A stretch of 64,000 nt of DNA from an uncultured Acidimicrobiaceae bacterium (GTDB lineage: Bacteria; Actinomycetota; Acidimicrobiia; Acidimicrobiales; UBA10347): positions 248,001 through 312,000 of the forward strand of contig CAJJAG010000002.1 of the NCBI GenBank assembly GCA_905182135.1. The letters are read 5' to 3'. The notes below the pieces were generated by a model. It ran no database searches. It had not been told where the DNA came from and was given only the letters and a program-made list of their open reading frames with translations. The position numbers were made by a program, and so were the translations under genes. Positions 27,278-38,835 of the stretch are shown here, one piece after another. How positions within the stretch are numbered: the stretch's first letter is position 1; every line of letters starts with the position of its first letter.

Positions 27278-29569
27278 GGGAGGGTCGTCCAAGATGATGG
27301 TGACTTCGGTACCTACGTCGACGATGGCGCCTATTGGGGGCAACGCGCCAATTACCTCTTTGCCCGGGGTTCCAGTCGTGTCAATAAAGATCAGTCCCAG
27401 ACCCTCGACCACATCGATGGCCTCATTAAGCTGCAGGCCGATGATGTCGGGCATCTCGATGGGTGTTGGCCCGGCGCTGACAACCAGTGTGACGACCGAA
27501 TCAGCCAGCACAATCTGACCGGCCGGCGGAATCGATGCAAGTACGGTGCCGATTGGGGCCTCGGGATCAAATACCGGTTCCTCGACAGCTTGCAGCCGCA
27601 AGCCAACAAGCAGGCTGGTCGCGTCACCGATCGTGAGCCCCACTACCTGACCAGGCACGATGCGGTCTTCGGCTCCGGCGGACACCCGCAGGTCAACTCC
27701 CTCGCCGGCCGGCATCTGCGTCGTCGGCTCATCCAAGCCGACAACAAGACCAGCAGCGAGCGCTTCGCTGTTTTCTTGAGACAACCGGCCGAGCACGAGT
27801 CCAACCGTTCCCAAGCGCGACTCAGCTTGCTCGACAGTTAGGCCAACGATGTCACCAGGAATCTCGACCATCTGGTTCCCCAAAGACACCGTGACGGTCA
27901 ACCCTTGTGCTGGGTCGACCTCTTCGCCGGGGCTCGGATCCTGAGAAAGTATGGAACCAACAACAGTGCCATCGACGCGCGCTTCGAGCCGAATTATGTC
28001 CCAGTTGCGCTCGCCGAGTCGGTCGCCTAGATCGTCGTACTGCGCACCGATCACGTTGGGGGCGGCCGATAACTCTGACGAGTCGGTGAGGACAAAGAAG
28101 TACATGCCAGCCGCTACCGCTCCAACAACGAGCATGGCAAGCGCAACGAGCGGCCACCACGGCAAACGATCTTCGGCATCATCTTCGAGTTCTTCGTACG
28201 CCACTGCTGTGCTGCGTCCAGTCGGTGCTGGTTCTGGCACATCGAGTTCTGTCCCGACGGCCGCGCCTGGAATTTCAGCGAACACCGGCTCTACTTCTTC
28301 GAAATTGACGAGGCCTTCCAACGCTGGCGCCATGGCATCTGTATTCAGCCTGTCGAACTCATGGCCACTGGTGTCGAAACCTGCCACACCAGCAGAATTT
28401 CCGACCGTGGGAACATCAAACTCGGCTTCGCTTGACCGCAACTTCTCTGAGTCTGCGATGTCTTGAGCAGCAGGAGCCAATCCGCTGAGACCGGCCATGT
28501 GTTTCGCCGATTCAGCTCCATCCTCAACCTGATCATCACCTCTATCAGACGCCGAAGATATGCCCTCGTCGGCGATCGGTCCGATTACTCCACCAGCGAC
28601 CAATAGCAGAGCATTGACCAGGCTGGTTCCGTTGCTAATCCCCGCCAGCGGCAGCGGCAACGGCTGCGGCAGCGACTCTGCGGCGGCGAGCAGCGAAATG
28701 GCGAGTTCCTCGGCCTCAGGTCGTTCCTCGGGCTCAACCCGAGCACACCGCTCTAACGGCGACAGCAGGACACCCAATGCCGGATCCAGGTTGACAGCCG
28801 ATTCGGCACGCTCCATCAGTGTGCCCATAACAGTCTCGGCGATATGGGGAGCATTCCCACTCACGGCTTCGCTCACTATGAGCGCCAGTGAATACAGGTC
28901 ACTGGACTCGTTGACGAGCCGGCCACGCTCCTGCTCGGGCGAGGCGTACCGGACGCTTTCTAGAGCTCGTGACTCCGGTGCCTTTGGCACATCTAGGATC
29001 ACATTGGCCAGACCGTAGTCGCTGATCCGAACCTGCTGGTCCGACGTAAACAGTAGGTTGCGAGGTGTCAGGTTGCCGTGGATAGCACCCTGCTCGTGCC
29101 CGTAATTCATGGCTCGGGCACACGCCAGAGTCACCACCAAGGCTTGGCTCGTCGCCAGACGATTACCCTCTTCGAGCAGTGCTGCCAGGCTTCCGCCCTC
29201 GCACAACTCAGATACGATGTACGGGCCGCCATCGACGCCCCAGTCGTAAATCTCAACGATGTTTGGGTGGTTCAAAACCGACGCTAGTTCGGCGGCCTCG
29301 AGTAACCGTTCGACAAAGCCCTCATCGCCTGCCAGTCCGGCATCGAAAACCTTGAGCGCTACCGACCTGTCTTCAGCCTGGTCAAATGCCGAAAACACTG
29401 CAGAAATATGACCTACCCCAACGAGACTTTCGATGCGATAACGATCGTCAAAGACCCGGTCGACCATCTCGGTCAGCGCAGTGGGATCCATGACGTAATT
29501 ATCGTACTTCGCCACATCGTCCCGCGAGTGGCGCTCGCCATTCCTTCGCCGATCTGTGACCACAGCCAT
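27269..29569 (-). CDS. PASTA-domain receptor kinase-like protein with a degenerate catalytic loop
   Basis: PknB-like membrane protein of 766 residues. Kinase domain about 43-300: Lys73 in ALKVFD is present, but the catalytic loop reads HGNLTPRNLL (164-173), so the catalytic Asp is Asn166 and the Arg is Gly; the metal-binding DYG at 184-186 is kept, and the glycine loop is reduced (GVGHISAV). A long acidic linker follows, then a membrane helix (about 472-494) and four PASTA repeats (about 500-766) that would bind peptidoglycan fragments outside. It is probably a pseudokinase or a weak kinase in cell-wall signalling. An in-frame ATG at 29491 is an alternative start. Confidence 0.88.
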   Translation of the reverse strand: MAVVTDRRRNGERHSRDDVAKYDNYVMDPTALTEMVDRVFDDRYRIESLVGVGHISAVFSAFDQAEDRSVALKVFDAGLAGDEGFVERLLEAAELASVLNHPNIVEIYDWGVDGGPYIVSELCEGGSLAALLEEGNRLATSQALVVTLACARAMNYGHEQGAIHGNLTPRNLLFTSDQQVRISDYGLANVILDVPKAPESRALESVRYASPEQERGRLVNESSDLYSLALIVSEAVSGNAPHIAETVMGTLMERAESAVNLDPALGVLLSPLERCARVEPEERPEAEELAISLLAAAESLPQPLPLPLAGISNGTSLVNALLLVAGGVIGPIADEGISSASDRGDDQVEDGAESAKHMAGLSGLAPAAQDIADSEKLRSSEAEFDVPTVGNSAGVAGFDTSGHEFDRLNTDAMAPALEGLVNFEEVEPVFAEIPGAAVGTELDVPEPAPTGRSTAVAYEELEDDAEDRLPWWPLVALAMLVVGAVAAGMYFFVLTDSSELSAAPNVIGAQYDDLGDRLGERNWDIIRLEARVDGTVVGSILSQDPSPGEEVDPAQGLTVTVSLGNQMVEIPGDIVGLTVEQAESRLGTVGLVLGRLSQENSEALAAGLVVGLDEPTTQMPAGEGVDLRVSAGAEDRIVPGQVVGLTIGDATSLLVGLRLQAVEEPVFDPEAPIGTVLASIPPAGQIVLADSVVTLVVSAGPTPIEMPDIIGLQLNEAIDVVEGLGLIFIDTTGTPGKEVIGALPPIGAIVDVGTEVTIILDDPPEE

Positions 29570-29626
29570 AGCGGCCGAGGGCCTCAGAACTGGGGGCTAG
29601 CGCTGCGAGCAGCGTACGATTCATAG

Positions 29627-30043
29627 GTGGACTTGCCTTCAGCCAGAACGCGCCGACTGATCATTATTTCAATGCTGGCCGCCGCCGCCGCTCTCTTCAC
29701 AATCGCTGTGGTCGTATATCAAGGAAGCCCGCGAAGCACCGACCTTCCCGTCGCGATCCAGGCGGTTGGCCCCGAGCCAGGTTCAAATGTGCTGAGCCAA
29801 ACCGACATATTCGTCGATCTGGCGGTTGGGTATACCGCTGACATCGACATCAATGGCATCAAGATTCCCGAAGCGGAACTGTTCCGGGTGCAAGGGCTCA
29901 ACCAGTTGAGCTACAAGCCACGCGAAGGCAATACCGTTCCTCGGCTCCGCCCCGACCAAAACTGTGTTCGGGTATTCTACTGGCTAATCGCCCAAGGACC
30001 TGAAGGCGCGACGCCGTACACCTGGTGCTTCGACGCCAGCTAG
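29627..30043 (+). CDS. Membrane-anchored protein of unknown function
   Basis: The 138-residue product begins at GTG 29627 and has one N-terminal membrane helix (about 10-31), then an extracytoplasmic domain containing VGPEPGSNVLSQTDIFVDL and a pair of cysteines in DQNCVRVFYWLI and YTWCFDAS that could form a disulfide. I do not recognise the family. It is divergent from the PASTA kinase gene across only 57 bp, so the two share a promoter region. A strong hairpin follows its stop. Confidence 0.65.
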   Translation: MDLPSARTRRLIIISMLAAAAALFTIAVVVYQGSPRSTDLPVAIQAVGPEPGSNVLSQTDIFVDLAVGYTADIDINGIKIPEAELFRVQGLNQLSYKPREGNTVPRLRPDQNCVRVFYWLIAQGPEGATPYTWCFDAS

Positions 30044-30056
30044 CCCTCGCACGCAG

Positions 30057-33063
<3,007 letters not shown>

Positions 33064-33082
33064 ACACCGCAAGCTGCCCAGA

Positions 33083-33114
33083 CAAATAGCCTCGCCGGCA
33101 AATAGCCTCGCCGG
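33083..33114. repeat. Perfect tandem duplication of 16 bp
   Basis: CAAATAGCCTCGCCGG occurs at 33083-33098 and again at 33099-33114 with no gap, in the 109 bp between the convergent membrane protein and mnmA genes. Confidence 0.85.
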
Positions 33115-33172
33115 GCCCGTCGAGCATTCAACACAAACAAGTCATTGGGGCGAATTCGGACTACCCGACTAG

Positions 33173-34198
33173 TTAGCGCGCTACCCCGCCACCGACCACG
33201 ATGTCACCGTCGTACAGCACCACAGTCTGGCCAGGGGCAACCCGTTGCTGGGGTGTTTCCCAGGTCACGGTGTTCGCGTGCACTCGTGCCGGGCGGGTCG
33301 CTCCGTGGGCGCTGGTCTGAGCCACGAGGCCCTGCGAAACAGGTTCGCCTACCCACGTCAACACATCGAGTTCTACCGACTCAGAAAGCAGGTCCTGACG
33401 AGTCCCAATCGTGACTCGCTGCGCACCGATGTCGACGTTGTTTACATATTGCGCTGGCGAACCACCCGCTAGGCCTAGGCCCTTGCGCTGCCCGATTGTG
33501 ACGAGCTGAATTGAATCAACTTGGCCGACCTGGTTTCCATCAGTGTCGACAACCTCTGCCGGTGTATGCGTCAGTCGATCGCCTAGGAACTCGTCACGGC
33601 TTGTTGTGCTGCTGATGAAGCAAACATCCTGACTATCGGGCTTATTGGCCACACGCATACCCATATCAGCTGCCATTTGGCGCACGACCGACTTCTCAAG
33701 CCCACCGATTGGAAACTCGACCCGTGCGAGATCCTTAGGCGGGATCATGTGCAGCACATAGCTCTGATCCTTGGCAACGTCGACTGCTCGGGCGATACGA
33801 CGCGTACCGTCACCGACGGTCACGATCTGCGCGTGGTGACCGGTCACGACGGCATCGAACCCAAGCGCATCAGCACGTTCGAGCAGGCGAGCGAACTTGA
33901 TCGAACGATTACATTCGATGCATGGGTTCGGGGTGCGACCAGCATCGTGCTCTGTCACGTACGGAGCGATCACATGACGCTCGAAATCATCGCCAAAATT
34001 GAAGACATGATGATCTACACCAATCGCGTCGGCAGCCCGACGGGCATCGAGCACATCGCTGACCGAACAGCAGCCCTTGTCGGACGGCCCGCCCCAAAGC
34101 TTCATCGTGACGCCGACGACCTCATGACCAGCATCGAGCATCATGGCAGCGGCCACCGACGAATCCACGCCGCCAGACATTGCCACCATTACCTGCAT
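33173..34198 (-). CDS. mnmA: tRNA-specific 2-thiouridylase
   Basis: Puts sulfur on U34 of tRNA-Lys, tRNA-Glu and tRNA-Gln. The 341-residue product has the ATP loop AMSGGVDSSVAAAM, the nucleophile Cys93 in NPCIECNRSIKF, the catalytic partner Cys193 in SQDVCFISS, and GHHAQIV. The open frame extends to 34582 inside the upstream gene; ATG at 34198 gives the true family N-terminus. It starts 10 bp after the cysteine desulfurase gene, which would provide the sulfur. Confidence 0.95.
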   Translation of the reverse strand: MQVMVAMSGGVDSSVAAAMMLDAGHEVVGVTMKLWGGPSDKGCCSVSDVLDARRAADAIGVDHHVFNFGDDFERHVIAPYVTEHDAGRTPNPCIECNRSIKFARLLERADALGFDAVVTGHHAQIVTVGDGTRRIARAVDVAKDQSYVLHMIPPKDLARVEFPIGGLEKSVVRQMAADMGMRVANKPDSQDVCFISSTTSRDEFLGDRLTHTPAEVVDTDGNQVGQVDSIQLVTIGQRKGLGLAGGSPAQYVNNVDIGAQRVTIGTRQDLLSESVELDVLTWVGEPVSQGLVAQTSAHGATRPARVHANTVTWETPQQRVAPGQTVVLYDGDIVVGGGVAR

Positions 34199-34208
34199 TA
34201 CAACGACC

Positions 34209-35372
34209 TCACGCAGACGCAGCGCGCAACGTCTGCACGCACTCGGGGATGATGGCAAGCGCTCGGTCAATATCAGCGTCGGTGGTGCCAAATCCAAGGG
34301 ACATGCGCAACGAGCCAGCTGCCAGCTCACGAGGGTAGCCCATCGCCGCCAGCACATGGCTGGGGTCTTGGGCACCGCTTGCACACGAAGACGCTGCCGA
34401 TGCGTAGATACCGACGCGTTCAAGCTTGAACAGAAGCGCTTCGCTCTCGATGCCAGGGAAACAGACATGAGCGCTGCCGGCAACCTTTTCGACGGCAGCA
34501 TCGCCGACTTGGCGGGCTGATTCGATCGTGTCAGGTAAGGCCTGCATGATGCCGCCGACCAACCGGTCCCGGAGCGCACCAACGTTTTCGACGACCTGGG
34601 CTCGTTCAGAAGCCATCATCTGAGCAGCCACGCCAAGTGCAGCAATTCCCGCCACGTTGTGGGTGCCACTTCGGAGCTCGAACTCTTGACCTCCACCAAG
34701 GGTTTGGGCCTTGATATCAGCGTGCGAACGAACAATCAGCACACCTACGCCCTTTGGCCCGCCGAACTTGTGCCCACTCAGACTGATCAAGTCGGCTGGT
34801 GCTGCAAGTTCGGCAACATCGAGCCATGGGAAGGCCTGCACCGCATCGGTATGCAGCAGTGCATTGGGTGCGAGTTCGTCAAGGACGGCTCGGATCTCGT
34901 CGAGTCGTTGGACGACACCGGTCTCGTTGTTGGCCAGCATGACTGAAACGATCGCAAGATCGTCATTAGCGATCGAGCGCAGCTGAGCGATGTCGAGTTG
35001 ACCGGCACTGTCAACATCAAGAACGGTGCCACCGAGATGTTGGACGGGGTGCAGCACAGCATGGTGTTCAATCGCTGAACAGGCGACGTGCCCATTGTTC
35101 GTTGCGTGCGCGCCAAAGATGGCCAGATTGTCGGCTTCGGTGCCGCTACCGCAAAAGATGACCTCGGATGGTTCGGCGCCGACCGCGTCGGCAACTTGGT
35201 CACGAGCATCGTCGACGATACGACGGCCTACCCGGGCGCGATGATGGGCACCGGTTGGGTTTCCGTAGCCATCCTGGGCGGCTTGCACCATTGCCTGCAG
35301 GGCCTCGGGCCGCATAGGCGTGCTGGCGGCCCAGTCCAGATAGGTCTCTTCAGACTCGGTACGCGCACTCAT
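34209..35372 (-). CDS. Cysteine desulfurase, IscS/NifS family
   Basis: PLP enzyme of 387 residues that takes sulfur from cysteine. Lys202 in SLSGHKFGGPKG binds PLP, Cys330 in SAASSCASGAQ carries the persulfide, and FCGSGTEADNLAIFG is the phosphate-binding region. The gene is immediately upstream of mnmA in an apparent two-gene operon, so it probably feeds tRNA thiolation; a role in Fe-S clusters is also possible. The active-site loop is of the longer IscS/NifS type. Confidence 0.93.
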   Translation of the reverse strand: MSARTESEETYLDWAASTPMRPEALQAMVQAAQDGYGNPTGAHHRARVGRRIVDDARDQVADAVGAEPSEVIFCGSGTEADNLAIFGAHATNNGHVACSAIEHHAVLHPVQHLGGTVLDVDSAGQLDIAQLRSIANDDLAIVSVMLANNETGVVQRLDEIRAVLDELAPNALLHTDAVQAFPWLDVAELAAPADLISLSGHKFGGPKGVGVLIVRSHADIKAQTLGGGQEFELRSGTHNVAGIAALGVAAQMMASERAQVVENVGALRDRLVGGIMQALPDTIESARQVGDAAVEKVAGSAHVCFPGIESEALLFKLERVGIYASAASSCASGAQDPSHVLAAMGYPRELAAGSLRMSLGFGTTDADIDRALAIIPECVQTLRAASA

Positions 35373-35439
35373 GACTCCACCAGGCTATCCGTCAGGGATC
35401 ATAAGGGGCTAGCGAGTTGCAGCAGATAGGTTCGAGCTA

Positions 35440-36834
35440 GTGCTCGAGCGATTTGGCTACAAGAATTTAGTGGCCGCTGTGTACATCACCGCACTGTTCA
35501 TGCAAATCATGGATAGCACGATCATCAATGTGGCATTGCCGACGCTGGCGAACGAGTTTGACGTCGAGGCCACAGCCATGGACTGGACTGTACTTTCGTT
35601 CACGATCGCACTCGCCGTCATGACTGCATCGGCGGGTTGGTTCGGGCAACGCCTTGGTCTGCGGCGAACATTCATGGTTGCGCTCGGCGGTTTCGTGTTC
35701 ACCTCGCTGCTGTGTGGTGTTGCTCAGTCGCTCAACCAGCTGGTCGTAGCGCGAGCGCTGCAGGGAGCGGCGGCGGGTCTCATCACTCCTATTGGTTCAG
35801 CGCTGCTCTTCAACGCCTTCCCTATCGAAGAGCGATCAATAGCGTCTCGCAAGGTCATCACCGTTGCGGTGATCGCGCCAGCGCTCGGGCCGATCGTGGG
35901 CGGCGCCATCCTCGAATTCACGTCATGGCGATGGATCTTCTTTGTGAACCTGCCAATTGGAGCGCTGGCCTTGCTCTTGGCATGGAAGTGGCTCCTGGAC
36001 GACGACACAGCGCAGCAAACCAGCTTCGATACGTCGGGTTTCTTCCTGCTCGCTGGCGGTTTGGGCCTAACACTCTACGGGCTGTCTCGGGGTGGAGAGC
36101 GAGGGTGGGCCTCTGCCCCGATCATGCTCAGCTTGGTCCTCGGCCTCGGGATGCTCGCCATGCTGGTCGTCGTCGAGTTGCGAAAACGGGAGCCCCTTCT
36201 TCATCTACGACTGCTCACTGAACGCAACTTCGGCTGGTACAACCTGGTCTCATTGCCGGTCTATGCCGGGTTCATCAGCCTCATCTACCTGCTGCCGTTG
36301 TTCCTGCAGCAGGAAGCCGGCCACTCACCGCTGCAGGTCGGCCTAGCCCTCTTCCCACAGCCTCTCGGGGTGCTGGTTACCAGCCAACTCGTTGGTCGGT
36401 TCTTATACAAACGGATTGGCCCACGGCGCCTCATCTTGTTGGGGGCGGTACTCGCCTTCGCCGTGGGAAGTGCCACAGCGCAAATCGATGCCGGTGTTGA
36501 CCTCTGGTGGATTCGAGCATTGATGTTCGTTCGAGGTCTCGCCATGGGTTTGTTCTTCGTACCAATCCAGTCGGCTGTCTATGCCCGAACCGAGCGACCA
36601 GCCATGGGTCAGGCCACCGCCATCTATGGGACGACCAGACAGGTCGCCCCGGCCGTCGGTGTCGCTATTGCCTCGATGGTGTTGGCCAATGGCATCGCCG
36701 GGACCACGGTCGTTGGTGAGCGTGTGAGCGGTTATCAAACTGCAATGTTGGCGAGCGCTCTGATGTTTGCAGTGGCTGGGCTGCTCGCTCTTCGGCTACG
36801 AGACACCGATGCCGCCGCAACAATGGCTGGTTGA
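35440..36834 (+). CDS. MFS multidrug exporter, DHA2 (EmrB/QacA-like) family
   Basis: The 464-residue product has about 14 membrane helices. Helix 1 reads ALFMQIMDSTIINVALPTLA, the DHA2 motif D1 (LDxTIVNVALP) with Met-Asp-Ser-Thr; motif A is GQRLGLRR and motif C lies in PALGPIVGGAILEF. The start is GTG at 35440, divergent from the cysteine desulfurase across 67 bp. Its stop almost touches the methyltransferase gene. Substrates are likely amphipathic drugs or metabolites; this is an inference from family only. Confidence 0.9.
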   Translation: MLERFGYKNLVAAVYITALFMQIMDSTIINVALPTLANEFDVEATAMDWTVLSFTIALAVMTASAGWFGQRLGLRRTFMVALGGFVFTSLLCGVAQSLNQLVVARALQGAAAGLITPIGSALLFNAFPIEERSIASRKVITVAVIAPALGPIVGGAILEFTSWRWIFFVNLPIGALALLLAWKWLLDDDTAQQTSFDTSGFFLLAGGLGLTLYGLSRGGERGWASAPIMLSLVLGLGMLAMLVVVELRKREPLLHLRLLTERNFGWYNLVSLPVYAGFISLIYLLPLFLQQEAGHSPLQVGLALFPQPLGVLVTSQLVGRFLYKRIGPRRLILLGAVLAFAVGSATAQIDAGVDLWWIRALMFVRGLAMGLFFVPIQSAVYARTERPAMGQATAIYGTTRQVAPAVGVAIASMVLANGIAGTTVVGERVSGYQTAMLASALMFAVAGLLALRLRDTDAAATMAG

Positions 36835-36839
36835 CCGAC

Positions 36840-37595
36840 ATGACGTTGGCCAACCAGCCGTCAGGCTCGCCGCCCTCAGACCCACAGCTCTACGCCCGTT
36901 CGTTCGCCGACGTCTACCAGGAGTGGTACGACGACCTCGACGACCCAGCAGTCATGGTTCAGGCATTTCGTCGCCAGTGCGCAGAGGGTGCGTCTATCGC
37001 CGAACTGGGCAGTGGCACGGGTCGGCTGGCATCGCCTCTGCACGATGCAGGGTTCCAGGTCGTTGCATTGGACGCATCGTTTCAGATGCTCGGATTCGCT
37101 GCACCGGGCCCTCGACCCATCGCAGCAGACATGACGGCTATCCCTCTTGCTTCCAACAGCGTTGATGCAGCTCTCATTGCATACAACACATTGTTAAACC
37201 TGGATAGTCACGAGCAGCAGCAACGCTGCTTTGTCGAGATCGCCCGTGTCATCCGTCCTGGCGGGGTCGCAGCCGTTGAATCCTTCATTGCTATGACCCG
37301 CGAGGCAACGCCATTTGGTATCAGCATCCGACAACATCCGGCAGACCCCGATGCCCGTATAGCAATTATTACTGGGCCAGATCTAGATGAGCCAGATGTC
37401 ATCGTGGGGAGTCATGTCGAGTTGGGCTCACCAATCGTGTGTCGACCGTGGCGACTTTTCTACCAATCGCCGCAAGAACTAGACGCAAGCGCAACCGCAG
37501 CCGGCATGGTGCTCCTCGAGCGATACAGCGATTGGTTAGGCACACCGTTTGATGACTCCGGGCATCGCCACGTGAGTTGGTACAAACGGATCTAG
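36840..37595 (+). CDS. SAM-dependent class I methyltransferase
   Basis: The 251-residue product has motif I ASIAELGSGTGRLASPL, motif II VVALDASFQML, a PIAADMTAIPL segment and VIRPGGVAAVESF, the usual post-strand-5 block. Substrate unknown. The ATG at 36840 is 5 bp after the MFS stop; a TTG at 36831 that overlaps that stop (TTGA) is an alternative. Co-transcription with the exporter suggests that the two might modify and export a compound, which is inference. Confidence 0.87.
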   Translation: MTLANQPSGSPPSDPQLYARSFADVYQEWYDDLDDPAVMVQAFRRQCAEGASIAELGSGTGRLASPLHDAGFQVVALDASFQMLGFAAPGPRPIAADMTAIPLASNSVDAALIAYNTLLNLDSHEQQQRCFVEIARVIRPGGVAAVESFIAMTREATPFGISIRQHPADPDARIAIITGPDLDEPDVIVGSHVELGSPIVCRPWRLFYQSPQELDASATAAGMVLLERYSDWLGTPFDDSGHRHVSWYKRI

Positions 37596-37977
37596 AACGG
37601 GAGTGTTGCAGGTCTCACACCACGGTGTTCGAGCCTCACCGCCCGGCCATTTGGGGGATTTCTCCGACCGCGCTTCGTGACAGAAGCGACAAGTCACAGC
37701 CGCAAACGAACGATGATTGGCTTCTGCAATGGCTCCTTGAGCCGATCACGGTTCTACGAGCACGTTTCTACAAGCCCCGCTAGAGACGCTGCTGAGGTGC
37801 GCTTCGACTAGCGAGACCTCCACGAGAGGAGTAATGGGGAGACGGTCATGACGACAGTTGAGCCTTCTACCCAGGCCTTGATTCATAGAATCACGCCGAC
37901 TTTCACGACGATTAGAGGTTCGTAGAGGACCAAGAGCGCCTCGTGGTCGAGTAACCCGCACATCGGGTTATCCAGCA
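37596..37977. other. Intergenic region with short broken frames
   Basis: No intact gene. Fragments with protein-like text occur on the plus strand: IGFCNGSLSRSRFYEHVSTS (up to a TAG at about 37810) and a 25-codon frame after GGGGAG starting MTTVEPSTQALIHRITP near 37848. These could be remnants of a lost gene. A GTTCGAGCC string near 37627 looks like a T-loop, but no tRNA can be folded around it. Confidence 0.4.
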
Positions 37978-38526
37978 ATGAACACCTACGCTTATCCGGT
38001 GGCACGGTTCTCAAGGGATAGGCAGACTCGCGATAGTCGCCGATCATCACGTCGGCCCGGCATCGCTATCGAAGTCGTCATCGACGCTCCGGTGGCATTC
38101 GTGTGGTCCCAGGTGCACGACATCGCCAACTATGTCGATTGGATTCAAGATACCGAGGAGATCCGCTTCTTGACAGATCGTCACAGCGGCGTGGGGACTC
38201 GCTTCGAATGTAAGACCGTCGTGGGGCCCTTCCGAATGGCCAACGTGATAGAGATAACCAACTGGAAACACACCCAGGCCATAGAGGTGCACCATCAAGG
38301 CATCGTCTCGGGCACCGGCGAGTTTCGATTGCGTGCAAGCGGCTCGAACACGATTCTCTCGTGGGTTGAGCAACTCACGTTTCCCTGGTATTTCGCTGGA
38401 CCATTGGGCGCCATGGCAGCACGGCCAATCCTCAAGTCTCTATGGAAGGGCAATCTGCGGCGCCTCAAGACACGCATCGAATCGGGCTACGCCAAGGAAC
38501 GATACCCGAACTGGGGTACGCAGTGA
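37978..38526 (+). CDS. SRPBCC family (polyketide cyclase/START-like) protein
   Basis: The 182-residue product has the START-like pattern IAIEVVIDAPVAFVWSQVHD, YVDWIQDTEEIRFL, VGTRFECKTVVGPFRM, and a C-terminal helix (MAARPILKSLWKGNLRRLKT). Such proteins bind a hydrophobic ligand in one deep cavity, and most have no known enzyme activity. A basic N-terminal stretch of 25 residues precedes the domain. The stop overlaps the following small membrane protein gene (GTGA). Confidence 0.8.
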   Translation: MNTYAYPVARFSRDRQTRDSRRSSRRPGIAIEVVIDAPVAFVWSQVHDIANYVDWIQDTEEIRFLTDRHSGVGTRFECKTVVGPFRMANVIEITNWKHTQAIEVHHQGIVSGTGEFRLRASGSNTILSWVEQLTFPWYFAGPLGAMAARPILKSLWKGNLRRLKTRIESGYAKERYPNWGTQ

Positions 38527-38687
38527 GCCTGATCGCGCACGACGGCGGTTGGGACGAGATCCTGATGGTGGCCGGCCCATTAGTAGTGTTCGCTGGCGTC
38601 TTGTTCCTGGCGAACCGCCGGGCCAACACCAAGCTGGCTCAAGCGAACGTCGAGGCCGTCGAAACAGATCCAGTCGATATCGAGTAG
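38523..38687 (+). CDS. Small single-span membrane protein
   Basis: Fifty-four residues from a GTG at 38523 that overlaps the SRPBCC stop by 4 nt. Acidic N-terminus (VSLIAHDGGWDEIL), one membrane helix (about 15-32, MVAGPLVVFAGVLFLANRR), then a basic turn and an acidic tail. Tiny proteins of this plan are widespread in actinobacteria, with no assigned function. The overlap with the gene before it and the positive-inside tail make it credible despite its size. Confidence 0.6.
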   Translation: MSLIAHDGGWDEILMVAGPLVVFAGVLFLANRRANTKLAQANVEAVETDPVDIE

Positions 38688-38835
38688 CCCGCCTAGGCGA
38701 TCTGAGATCGGCCTTCTTCGGACGTTGAACGCTGGCATACCGCTGGCGAACTGATACGGCCCGCTGGAGCCAAAGATCTCGGGAGCGCTAACCCGCGAGC
38801 CTCAAACAGCCATAACGAAGCACCTCGTAGGGCCC

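Noticed and set aside
37577-37700. GTTCGAGCC near 37627 as the T-loop of a tRNA
   Set aside because: The flanking bases do not form a T stem of 5 pairs, and no acceptor, anticodon or D arm can be placed.
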